64,000 nucleotides of DNA, from the NCBI GenBank assembly GCA_029962745.1, contig CM057154.1, positions 31,661,134 to 31,725,133 on the forward strand. Direction: 5' to 3'. Source of the stretch: Echinometra lucunter. Lineage: Eukaryota; Echinodermata; Echinoidea; Camarodonta; Echinometridae. Positions within the stretch are counted from its first letter, which is position 1. Every line of letters starts with the position of its first letter. The notes beneath the pieces are model-generated. The model ran no database searches and was not told the origin of the DNA. It saw only the letters and a program-made list of their open reading frames with translations. Of this stretch, positions 33,662-45,640 are shown piece by piece. The position numbers and the translations under genes were made by a program.

Positions 33662-36600
33662 TAACCTGCTAGTCATGACATGTATTACATCAATGAAAAT
33701 TAGGCGATATAATCTAACGAAGAAACAATGTTGTCGTGCAGGCAAAGTGTTGTAAGTTTCTGAAATAGAGTGCGTTGCTGTTACTGTAATACTGAATTGG
33801 TTGCCGTTCATTGCCGTTGGCAAAATGTTTTGAATTGTTGTACACTGCATTGGAGTGTCGTCATCAGCTGCTGATGGAGGAGGAGTAGGTGTGCAAAGAC
33901 ACCGTATTTAACGTGACATAATTATCATTAAACTTTCATTTCTTTGTACTCCGTACGTAAGCAGTTTATAAATTTCATATCAAGTTGATTGCACATAGTC
34001 ATTTTCAACTATCATCCTATATTCATTCTCTCCGCCCGTCAGTCAGTCTTCTTTTTATGGTTGTTGTAATGTCGTTATCTTGTTCTTGCATGTTTCCATC
34101 TCTTTAATTTTAATAAGAAGTATTATTTGGCAATGTTTAACTATTACAAGTAATCACTGTTTAACTTCAGTCCATACATGCTCTGTTAATCTTACTTTTT
34201 TAAAACAATCTTCAAGTAAAAAAGTTTAACATTTCTTCTAATTCACCCTGTATATTGATGAACAATCATTATGTGCATGTATGGGTGTGTGTGTGCGCGT
34301 GTTTGTGTGAGTGTGTTCAAATGTAATTCCTCAGTGTATTTGTACTCTGATTAAGCAATGATAATGACTGTTATTAAATCATTAAATTCGTAATGGTTAT
34401 ACCATACATTTTCGTACGGTACTTGCTCCGTGATCATATTTCTGCACAGACTGCACTTACTGAATTCCTATATAACATCAGCCCTTGACCACACGCTAGA
34501 TCTTAATACTCTAACTATATAACCTTAAGCCTAAGCCTAACCTAAAACCAAATGCAATTCTACCCGCAGTTCCTACTTATGATGAGATTTTTCCGAAGCT
34601 TAATTGGCTGTATATGATCACCTTAATGGCAGCATAAAGCAAACCAGGACATGATGTAATGCATTGATCTACTTCTTATTTCTTGTTCTCTCCCGCCACC
34701 TCCCAGGATTTGACTGGTTGAGCGAATGCTCACCCGGTATACCTGTAGTCCGTAAGTTTTTTTTCACGAGGAACACCGTGAGAGTGCATCCATACCATTT
34801 TAAACCCTGGTTCCCTTACGAACTTCACCTCATGTTACCTGGGAAGAAACATGGGTGAATTTTTTGAGAGGGAACATGAAGCTCTCTATGGACAGGATGG
34901 ATGGATAATAGAAGAACATTTCTATATGTTTCAGAAATATTTTAAAACGATGACACTCGCTTGAGAGTTATAAAGTGCCCTTTGTTCAAAATGGAGAGAC
35001 CATAAATTTCTTAATTTGGTAAATATTAAGTTCAATGAAGACGAAAAAACCCCCAAACAAAACAGACATACAAATATAAATGGTATGGAGGCACTTCTGG
35101 ACCAACAATCTTGAATGTCTGGAACCTTGGGATGCCAACCGTTATTCGGAAGGTTCGTTATTATTGAGTGCGGGGGCTACTTGTTCCGAAAACAAGTCAT
35201 GAATTCAGAAACATATACAAGTCGGAGAAAAGAATTTTGACGAACACTGGAATTAAAGTGTCCAGTGTTCCGAAATGACGAATCACATTTCAATCGTCGA
35301 GTGAATTACTGAATTTTGTGGAGTAAAGCAATTGGTTCGAGACATTAACGAATCTTCAGGATATCGAGTAACCCCGTTCCCATGTTTCCCCTAGAATGAG
35401 TGTTTGTGGGCAATGACCAATCCTCCCTGACCTTTGTGAACAAAGGGAAACAGAAAAATTCAGAGAAACAAGTTGGACAAAAATAATCGCTACTGAAACG
35501 AGAGGTTGTCTTTTGTGCAGTAATTAACACCTTCCAAATTTCACGATTTGTCTCATTCTTTGTCCGATTTGCTTAAGAACTTCAGTCGATTTCTTTCTCT
35601 GATTTTTCCTGCTTTCCGTAAAAACTACTTGGTTTATAGGTTGAATTTTTCATTAAACAATTTTGTTTTCTCTCAGTTACCCCATAAAAAAAAAACCCTT
35701 CTTGTTTCTTCTCTCTAGATTGGCGCAATGGTTTTATAAGTGAAATACCCTCATTTGTTTTACCTTTCAAATAGCACAATAATAATCCTTTGTCTATCCC
35801 TCATCATTTCTGTTTATTTCAGTGGAGTCGTCGCATACCGAAGATTTGTTTATTCCTGTGTAATGTTTCGTCCAAGGATAGCCCTATTATGTAAAATCCT
35901 GTTGAATTATGTTGAGCAGGCAACGGTTTAACAACTAACTTGTGCTTCTTTATTTAAACCTCCAGCTCTAAAAATGCTAAAGTACCCTTATTACTTCACC
36001 TTATATGGATTATTAATTGTACTTATTGATTGTGTACAGTGCAAAAGCCCTTTTCTAATTGTCAATGTGTAGAGGTACTCCGGACTAGGGAGTACATTGA
36101 AAGATACACCCCCGGACCTCGGGATATAATGAGAGTGATTCCTTCCATCTTCACGGGGAAGTGGCACGTAGAAAAGGGCTGTAGCTTTTATTATTCAATG
36201 TCTTAGCTTTCACTTGTTTTTAAATAAAAAGGAATAAGTATGCGTATGTTTAGCAATAACATTCTCTTTATTACTTCCTCGTCAAATTACATGTAAACTG
36301 CTGTAACTGTGCATTAGTCAACTTTTTCTTTAATAATCATGTTAATGTGTTATTTTGTTCAGTCGTTTACCCTCATATTTCCATACAGATTTGGTATATG
36401 TAATCTTACTTAATTTCTCAATTACTTTCATATCGATTTCGTGTATTCTCAATTGCTGTCATTTCCTTAACAGTTTCCTTTACAAAAAAAAAACAATATA
36501 AATCTTATATACCTAAATGTAAATATAATCATTTTACAAAGAATCTGCATTGTTTTTATACAAATGGTTATCAAGGATAATATGCCTGAGATGGAAACAA

Positions 36601-39479
36601 TTTAGCTAAGCAAATACCTCATTGGTGAAATTCGATTATCAATCCCATTTTTAGTCGTTCGTGATACAGGGTTAATACCATTTTATCCTTTATTCGATTT
36701 TTCTACATTCATAACATTCATAAAATAATTGCATGTTATGAAATCCACTCTTTACTTTGAGGTGATATTGTAATTATTTGTTTCCCTGAGTTCTTTGAGT
36801 TTCATCTGTAGAATCGTCAAGTCCACCTGCCCCTTTTCCACTGTAACATTCACATGTAACCAAGATGTAATATTTTCTCTTTTATTGTACAAACCATTGT
36901 AATTATGGTATGAGGTCAAAGACCATTTATCTCAGTTATTCAGCTATTTTTTTGTTCTGTATCTGATGGAATTCCGATGGTATACACCCAGCTTTATCAT
37001 AATATCCCACCCTTCTATCCCCTTCCTCTCTTGTTATTTATTCATATTTTTCCATCTCATAATTCCACCCTGCTCTATGCCCCATCATTGCATGCCATCT
37101 AGCCGCGTGTATCGAGTATGTATATGAATTACTGCTGTAAGTACTTTCGACCACACGGCTCGGGTGATATTACAGGCCGGTCACACGGGTGGTACATGAT
37201 TGTAATGATGACTATTGGTAGCACTGATTAGATGAAGTAAACAGATGAAATTACACCAACATTAATATTCTGATTAGATGTCACTCCACGCGACCTAGCC
37301 TCAGCCAAATTAAAGGTACCTGCCCTTTGTTTAACCATCGCGACAACCACGACAAGGCATTTGCTTTCTTCCCTTTTCTAATCACGCTAATGAAGAGGCT
37401 TACAAAAGTTTGTTTTGATGGTGTTTTTTCCTCATGTTATTTCGTCACATAAATAGGCCTATAAGATATCTGGTTGGTAGTTTGAAGTTAATAGAAGAAA
37501 TCGGTTTTTACATTCATCCAGTGGAAAAGGTTTTGGATGGTTAGTATTGGAATGGCAAAGAATTGGGGAAACGAAAGAAGAGAGAACTTGGTCTGTAGAA
37601 AACATGCTCATGACTGTGTGCAGTTGTCCTTTAAGTTATGAATGACCATTTAAAGGTTTGAAATCCTTTCTGACTTTATCAGTATATGAATTGGATGTTA
37701 TGTAAGCAACTTCATACGGTTCCAGCATACAATGGAAAAGGGTCGATTAGCAATCAATGATGTGAGAAAGCTTTAGGAAGCTATATACACCTTTACCACC
37801 CAGAAGATTCATCTTAATGTCATGGGTTGATTAAAGTCTAGACCTGTCAGATCATATTGAGATGATCAGATCAAGGAGCACCAATTTCGATCCTAGACCT
37901 GATGCACTGAAATCGTGTTCTAAAATCGAATTGGAATGAGACTGAGAATTATACACTTCCATTGAATTATTCAGTTCAAGTTTAATTTCATTTCAATGAT
38001 CAATAAAACTCATGCCTTATGTACAATCGATCTGAAAGAAAAAAGCAATGAATTTGGAAGTGCAAAGTGCTAACAGAAATATGAATAGCGTGGCAGTGTG
38101 ATTCAAAACAACTTTCATTTCAAAAATATTCGGTGTTAATGATCGGCCTAATTTCGTCAAACGATCTTCCACTCCATGCATTGCTTTTAAAGCTGTATGG
38201 TGACGAAAGTACATTTCTTGACCTTTGAAACAATGTCGGTATGTTCATTATCTTTTTATTTGAGATCTACTTCGGAATGACTTCTCGAGGACACTGCATG
38301 ATGGCTTCTTGTCACCGATGATTCGTCGAGGATTTCATCTGACATTGCCCGTGCTTTTCCGTTCAAAGTCGTGGCCGAAATTAGCTCTCATTCTCGGTTT
38401 GATGCTGAATCAATTCATTGAGAAGTGTGTCGCCTCTGATTTGCTCTGATTATGAGATATAACGAGTAGGCGTTCTGAAATACAAAATAGATTCCGGCTA
38501 CGAATCACTCTTTAATGCTGGTATAAACTGACAGCTGGCAAGATATACAAACGCCAATCTTTTGTTTACAAATGGAGAATAATATGGAAATGTATAATTG
38601 AATTTACCTCCTTAATTATTCCAAATCTGTTTTAAACACCGAAAACACAATTTAAAGAAGATAGAGAAGAAGAGGGGGATCCCATGCATTATACTAACCC
38701 AAATAACGTAATCTTAAAAAACGTTCAGTCTAATTAGATAAAAGTTTTAGATCCACCAAGGGCAAAACGGACGTAGGATTCATTAAACACTTAATCCTTT
38801 AACCCTTCCAGAGTGTAATTAGCTATGCAATCTCCTCCTCGACTATTCCATTCTTCCTTTCCTCTTCCACTGCAGTATCTAATATCACTATAATCACTGA
38901 AAGGAATTAATTGGTACTTAAGCCAAACATGACATTATATTGGACCAATTTGTCAGAGAGTTATGGCCGAAATATGCATTTGAATTATGGGCTGAAGAAT
39001 ACGCCAACAGTGTCTCGCTAATATTGTTGGGCATATAGCCTTACCTACTCGTGATACTGGAGGTGCTTAACAAGAATCATGCTTCCTCACATACTCACAC
39101 GCACCCAAATGACGGCACTTCGGCTGTTCGGGCGGGTAGGGGGAGGGGGGGGGGGGAGAGGGGTGAGAAAATAACCTCAACGGAGAGAAAACAAGCAAGG
39201 GGCTCGTAGATTTAAAAAAAAAAACTGATTTAAAAGATCTGGTAAAGGCTGGGTAAAGACCTAAAGTTATCATATTTGATTAGACAGACTTTATGCAAAA
39301 CCCTGCCACAATGAAAGTATTTTAGTTTGACAAACCATTAGCACTTTGCTATCTGGGGCCAGGGGAGTTTTTTAAAAATCACATTCAAATGAATGACTGT
39401 TATTAATCAATATAACAACGATTACGATAAAGATGATGAAATGATGATGCTACTACCATTAATCATGCTAATGACGACA

Positions 39480-39548
39480 ATGATAGTAAAAATAATTATA
39501 ATATTAATAGCAATGACGATGATAATAGTAACAACAACAACAATAATG

Positions 39549-39600
<52 letters not shown>

Positions 39601-39630
39601 CAACAATAATAATAATAAACATCATCATCA
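39480..39630. repeat. (TAA)n microsatellite, copy 2
   Basis: Partner of 30597-30745, with a slightly longer AAT run. Frames 39393-39707 and 39422-39649 are artefacts of it. Confidence 0.95.
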
Positions 39631-41157
39631 TCAACATCAATTTCCTCACAGAAAATACTCTAATTTATAGAAAAGGACATTCAGGCTCACGGAATTTCAT
39701 TTGTTAACTCTACAACCAAAAAAGATAAAGAAAAACATCAACAAGAACAAACAAAAAAAAAACCTCCATGGAAAATCCTATTCTTGTGAATATAAAATTA
39801 CTTTACACTATCTCGCCTCAAGCATCAGAGAATGAATGTCATGTTTTGGGGCAAACACATTGCATTCTAATATTCAAATCATGATGGTACAGTCAAGCGA
39901 AAATAATAGCGAAGGAACAAACACAAATGTTATGGAAGAGTAATAGATAGTCACCATTGCTGAATAGTTCTTCTTCTGATGTCATTTAATTTTTGTTATA
40001 TCTCCGATCTACGTATCCTGAATTTGAAGAATGCAAAAGTCTACATTAACGGCAGTTGACAACGACACAATCTATCTAACTCCCGCATTGATCACTATCA
40101 AAATTGCCGCAAGATTACAACTCTCTAACAGTACATTGCATCGCAAAGGGGATGTGCCTCTTTCTAAAGCGCAGTTATGGAAAACCCACAGTAGAAAATG
40201 ATTTTTAAAAAATAAATCAATTTCACGTAAACACTAATACTTGAAACAAAATGTAGGATTTACGACGGATTCCAGCAGGATATAGAAGAAAACAGTGGAT
40301 TCAAAATATTTTCTGCTTTTATTTGCATATTACATAGAACATCACTTCTAGCCTCCGAACAAATGTAAACAGAACAAATTCACAGCAGGTTAAACATGAC
40401 GAGTATGGGTATTTTTTTCGTTTAAATTCACTTCAATTACAAGGTCTTTTAGGGTTTACTTAAACATCAGGCGGATGTAAAGGGCCTCAACACTTAGCTA
40501 AAAACCAAAAGAATATTTTGCCATTACTGACTGGGCTTATCCCCCTTTTTAAAAAGGATGATTAGGTGTCACTACAATAATTGAACGGGGGGGGGGGGGA
40601 GGGGGGAGAGGGTAGTAGTCAAGGGAGAATACTTTTGTTTGTTTCCAGGGTGGAGACTTCTGGACAGATGGAAAAACCTATCAAAACAATAACAATGATG
40701 ATTTAGGTTTGTCCCCCCCCCGACTCGACCCTGGCAAACAACATAGCTATCCGCTACTGCAAAACATAGCCCTTGCACATTGCTATACTAAACATTCATT
40801 CTCTTCTAGGAGATATACGCCTCACTAGAACAAAGTCTATGGTACGAGATACACCCTCTAAATTAATGACGAAACCTGATACTCAAATGACGAATTGTAG
40901 GTGGCACAAGGATGAGTAGGACCAGAGACCTGACAAGTCCCTGGTAAAAGAAGAGTATTCTACTTTAGACGAAGCCGACTTGGTACTGTTCCTGCTAACA
41001 GATGTAAAAAGGAAAATTGCAACCAAGTGTACGCCTGTTTAATGTTTATGGCTCGTGATTCTAGTTTACATACTTTAAAAGCTTCCTTACGTCAATAATA
41101 ATTATTCACACGACTGTTAAATCTGACATAACTGATATTTTCTGATTTTCTGATTTA

Positions 41158-41480
41158 CTGTCGTGGTCTCGTGGATACGGACTGTCAAAGGGTTCGTGGT
41201 TGGCATCCCCGCTCCGGCATTAACGTCTTTTGGCAAGATACTAAACTACATTGCCACTCTCCACCTATGAGCAAATGTGTAACTGTGAGGATTGCCGAAA
41301 GCCAATGTGACTGCCTTTTGCCATTGCTCTACATGCATGCATGTGATCGGTAGTAAATGGTAGGAATGCAGGAGTATAGATAAGTGCACCCTTGCAGCCT
41401 AGTAATCTAGTGATCAGGGGTAATAATAGTAACACTGTAAAGCGCATGCGGTATAGGTAAGTGCATACTATTATTAGAGG
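41158..41480 (+). mobile_element. tRNA-derived SINE-like unit, copy 2
   Basis: Duplicate of 32278-32600 within the 8.4-kb repeat. It has the same head and tail with a few base differences, for example CTCCACCTATG against CTCCGCCTATG. Confidence 0.6.
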
Positions 41481-42036
41481 AACTCCTCTCACATTGGGTC
41501 TGGATTACACACTTGCTGCAGCTTAAAAACAAGTCTTGTTTTCTTGACGTAAAAGTCAATGACTTCATGGCGACGCATGCATGCCACATGCATGTCACAT
41601 GCCCAGGACGATTGGTTTTCGTCGTATATCCGGGCTTTGCTGTATCATTAGCAGAGGTGGATTCAGAAATTCTTTAAGAAAGGGGAGGGCTGCCTCCTTG
41701 GACTGCCAAGGCCTAACAGGTTGTAATATGGAGCTGTGCATAGGGACACTTTCAAAATCATGCACTTTTATTCTACCGAAGTTGGGCAGACCGCGCAAAC
41801 GCTACTTTATATCACACCCTATTACTGAATGACACTGCAAATATATTATTCAAATGTTAAATTCAAAGGCTTTGCGACTAGTGGAACAAAGACCAATGGA
41901 TTAAACGTCCACACCGGAAGAGCAGATGGATTGATCTTACCGGAACACGATAACATTTTCTCTCAAGTTATTTTTGCGTTTCGGAAGGATGAGGAGAAAT
42001 GTATCCGTCCCGTCCGAAAACGATACGATTTCCCTA

Positions 42037-43234
42037 AAGTACGAGCCTTCTTCCGCTCACCGCTTTATTGATATTTGTCTCTCTCTCTTTCTCCTCCTTT
42101 CCCCTCTTTTATTTTCACTTACCGACCTTACCCTCAATGCCTCAAACGTCTTCTAGCCAACCACTTCTTCTTGAAAGGTAACAGTATCAATTTGAAAACA
42201 ATAGCAGGAGTTATCTCTAGCAAAGCATCTGCATGGCACCAGAATCGTCAATTTGCATTGATTGAAAAGCAAGTGTTTGATAATTCTATATCAAATATGT
42301 TTCTCGTAAGAGAAGCTTTATTTAGAACCAAACTATCCTTGAGTATACCGTTTGTGCTTTGTGAAAAATCCTTAAGGTACAGTTTGATCGGTTTCTTTTT
42401 CCACACTGTTCAGATAAATCAGACTCAAATTGAGTCAACAGTCAATCAGGAGTCAATGTACTATCCACAGAATTGAGGGTTTGTAATCAATTCACGTAAA
42501 TTGCAACTTGAGGCCATCATATTCAGACTCAGCTTGCCTATAGTGGTAGTTCATCTTCCGCCACGCCTGCTAGGTCAGTGACTTTGAGATATTAAACCAG
42601 TATGAATTTCATAACTGCTGGATACAAGCCTCATTAATGTCATGACGGATGTGCCTACTTTGATTGCTTTTTATGCGACAGATGTGAGCAAAGAATGGTT
42701 GAAAGACGTTCCGGATAAAAGAGTGTGCCGGTCAAAAAGATTTGTTTTGCTTTCACTGGGCTTAGTGCTAGATACAAAATTACAAATATAATAACGTTAA
42801 TGTCTATCAATTTCCCTTCTAACATGATTTAGTAATGATAATGATGATAATAAATAATCATAATAATGATAATGATATTGATAATAATACTGATAATATT
42901 TCCATTCTATGTACCCAGGGTAGTCACTCAGAATTACTATTTAGACCTGTTTATTTTTTTATCTGTCTCTTTTTTTTGGGGGGGGGGGGGTGCATGGTTC
43001 ATCACATTACATAATATGATCACGACTAGAACAAACGGTTGTAGTAAACACAGATGGAAACTACGATTATTATACATTGTAAATACTAGAGAAATGTACA
43101 GAGCTATGGAAATACAAGCTTAATGCTTGAAACTTTGCCACACCTGTACCATCCAATGTTATATTCTTTCCTTCAAGGAGTAAAAATGAGACTTTTATAG
43201 AGTCTCCTGTAGATGCGACAGATGACTAGGCAGG
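42037..43234. other. Unique intronic stretch, no gene recognised
   Basis: It holds CT-rich sequence at 42075-42115, an AAT/GAT microsatellite at about 42833-42900 and a T8G13 homopolymer junction at about 42970-42990. Open frames at 42075-42476 and 42866-43123 have no recognisable identity. Confidence 0.5.
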
Positions 43235-44225
43235 CAGTTCATTTGCCGAGGTGGGACTTCATGTGAAAAGGAAGACGAATTCATGACGCACTTGACCGGT
43301 CACAGGTGCTATAAGGGAAGGAGTCCACATAAGATGAACTCTGTTTACTCCTCTCCTTCTTTGCTTGAATGGCAGCACTGTAGCAGCTCTGTTAGCTCTA
43401 AAGGCCTTTGTCCATTGTGTATTCACTGGTTCCTCCAAAGAGCTTTTTCCTGGGCAGTTGCTTCCCAAGAGCTCACAGGGATGTAGCAGCTCTTGAGGTT
43501 TGCCTTGAGAGTGCCTTTTGTTCTTGAGGGGTCTTCCCCTGCTTCAACTGTCCGTACAGCAGCATCTTTGGAATTCTGTCATCTTCCAGCATTTCCTGTC
43601 CATCTTAGCTGGGACTTGATGATCAAGCACTTGCTGCTGGGGAGGCCATACTTTTCCAGGACCTTGAGATTGGACACTGTCCTGCCATTTAATGTTGCAG
43701 ATCTTCCACAAACATCGTTGGTGGAACTGCTACTGTGTGCTCAGGACCATAACTCTGCACACAGCAATCTTGGTGGAGAGTCGGATGATGTGATCATGCC
43801 AGCCTCTCTTTGTCAGTCGGCCAAAGGCCGAACTTGCCTTTCCAGTGCGTTGCATCACCTCAGCGTCAGAGATCCACTGCTCGTAACGGCGCTAACCAGT
43901 TAGCAGAACTTGCCCGCAGTCTTGATCTCTGTATTACTGATGACGATGGGAGGAGGTTGTGGTGCATTGGCAGCATGTAATGGTGAGGGCTGAAACGTGG
44001 CTTCGGTCTTTCCAAGACCGATCATCAAACCGTCTGCAGGCAGCTGCAAAGCGATCAGTCACGTACTGCATGTCTTCGTTGGAGTGCACACCCACTGCAC
44101 AGTCATCTGCGAAGAGAAACTTGCGCAGATTGGCTTCAAAATCTTTGGTTTGGCTTGGACTCTTCGCAGGTTAAAAAGTATTTCATCGGTGCGGAACTAG
44201 ATGTACACTCCTCGGTCCTTGGCGG
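43235..44225 (-). pseudogene. Decayed non-LTR retrotransposon reverse transcriptase
   Basis: Read on the - strand, several reverse-transcriptase landmarks appear in order but in different frames. Near 44220-44160 is GVYI-stop-FRTDEILFNLRRVQAK. Near 44125-44030 is KFLFADDCAVGVHSNEDMQ, with the catalytic ADD box. Then come WQDSVSNLKVLEKYGLP and LRWTGNAGRM (about 43690-43590), and a C-terminal Cys/His remnant ending IRLPFHMKSH (about 43300-43250). This order is that of LINE proteins often annotated as 'endonuclease-reverse transcriptase-like'. At least three frame changes and several stops show it is dead. The 5' part, including any endonuclease, is missing. The + strand frames at 43283-44200 are shadows. 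Exact clade not assigned. Confidence 0.82.
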
Positions 44226-44489
44226 TGCCTAGTTGATTTTAGGCGACCTGTATATGCCAGACCAGCACTTGAGTTTCTAAGGTGAAAAGGGGGGTGTGCA
44301 GTCCCTTCTGCACCCTTTCGCCTGCCAACGCTCGTAGTCCCACAGGTGCAGAAAACGTGTAAAACGGCCCTGGCAAGTGCAGCTTTGTTATTTAGAGTAT
44401 CCTAGGATGATTAAGGACGAGGATGTATAGCTCTTTTTGCCCTGCTAGATGGCCTTCGACGGCTCTCCTGAGCCCGCGCCCTTTTATGA

Positions 44490-44640
44490 ATCGCAAAGTT
44501 CGCGATCAAAATTGTCAATTTCGCGACCAAAGTCGTCAACTTTGCGGCAAAGTCGCAAAGTTCGGGTCAAGTGGTCGTGAATTTCGTGACCAAAATCGCG
44601 AATTTCACGACTTGCTCATGTTGGTCGTGAAATTCACGGC
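44490..44640. repeat. Cluster of TCGCGAA/TTCGCGA palindromes
   Basis: About eight imperfect copies of a short palindrome, such as CGCAAAGTTCGCGA, CGTGAATTTCGTGAC and CGCGAATTTCACGAC, lie back to back. The organisation resembles the cores of the elements at 7384-7562 and 9053-9426, with a different sequence. Clear terminal repeats are not visible, so the boundaries are approximate. Confidence 0.75.
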
Positions 44641-45384
44641 GCATATGACCTGTCGTCGAGCGTACTTCAGGGCCACCACAATTGAAGCCCCAAATTTAAA
44701 AAATGAACATGTAAAAATTGGAAATGGACTACTTCTAGAAATTACTAGTATGAAAATAATGTGTAGTAGTAGAAACAAAATAACAAAACAACCATGGTTT
44801 TATTACAGTAATTCTCTTCTTCGAGACAAGAAAGCGTTTCGCTGCACTTCTGTTTCTGCTCTTCTGAGGGCCCTTCAGTTATTGCTCCCATAAAAGTGGA
44901 ACTGAAATGGGCAGCTCTAATACCTCAGCTGGGCAGACACAAATCAATAGAATTTCTTACGATTTTTTTTAAGGGGGGGGGGGGTTATCGAGAGATTTCT
45001 AGGAGGGAAATGCAGTTATATTTGAAACACATGGATAATTTGCTTTAAGAATATATCTATGATTTCAGTCCGGTATGCAAAAGCAAGTAAAGAAGAAGAA
45101 ACTGAAGCAAAAAGAAATATGATATATGAGTCTACAGGAAAAGACCCGTAGGGCGAATTGCAAAAAATATTACATCAAACAAAATAAGATCATGTCCTAA
45201 GTTATACAGTGAAAACATAAATATTCAACTAAGAACTGATAAAGAAGGAGGCCAGTTCATGCCGACGACGATAATGATGACGCTGCAGTGATGATAATTG
45301 TGAGAAATTGAATGAAGGACAAAACGGGGAAACTAAGACGGAGCACTGAACAATGATAAAATAAGGATATAAATGGAATGGCAA
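44641..45384. other. No recognisable feature
   Basis: AT-rich sequence with a G-run of 12 at about 44976-44987. I see no gene or element. Confidence 0.5.
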
Positions 45385-45640
45385 CTACAGCTGTAGAGGC
45401 AGTGTGGTACATTTTGTAAAGCCTCTTGTACGAGAGGCCCTGGGTTCGATCCTTGCCCTGTGCTTCGATCCTTGCCCTGTGCTTGTAACCATGCACAGTG
45501 TGTTTTTGTCCTTCTTGATCCAGGTGTATTAGATTGGTTCCTGGCAACGCTGGGTAATAAGAATTGCAGGAAAAGAGAGCGCAGCTGGAATGCCAGCTGC
45601 TTGTATGCAGGACTTTATTTTTTCCGGAAGACGCAGTTGG
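45385..45640 (+). mobile_element. tRNA-derived SINE
   Basis: GTAGAGGCAGTGTGGTACA (A-box-like) is followed about 45 nt later by CCTGGGTTCGATCC, a good Pol III B box. The tail contains CTTGTAACCATGCACAGTG and GGTTCCTGGCAACGCTGGGT. A 19-bp segment just after the B box is tandemly duplicated (45447-45465 and 45466-45484). It does not fold as a standard tRNA, so it is not a tRNA gene. The right boundary is approximate. Confidence 0.7.

Larger units (their letters stand above)
33662..42036 (+). repeat. 8.4-kb direct duplication, copy 2
   Basis: It repeats 24759-33161 from its first base (TAACCTGCTAGTCATGAC) to CGATACGATTTCCCTA at 42036, then continues into unique sequence. It is 28 nt shorter than copy 1, mainly through homopolymer length. 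It most likely represents the start of the next contig or the other haplotype. Confidence 0.97.

Noticed and set aside
33089..33850. Long open frames across the N block
   Set aside because: They exist only because N cannot encode a stop.
34664..34858. Possible 45-nt exon: ACCTCCCAG acceptor and GTCC|GTAAGT donor at about 34708-34752 (copy 25812-25856)
   Set aside because: The length resembles the nAChR 45-nt exon, but the phase-0 reading has a stop and no DE(K/R)NQ sequence. Chance splice-like sites.
41829..42071. 80-codon + frame with charged C-terminal part
   Set aside because: In the other copy of the duplication (about 33070-33120) a 4-base difference destroys the frame, so it is not constrained.
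43493..43903. 136-codon + frame
   Set aside because: Shadow of the decayed reverse transcriptase on the opposite strand.
45385..45640. Considered as a real tRNA gene because of the strong B box
   Set aside because: No pairing acceptor stem and an unrelated 3' tail, as in a SINE.
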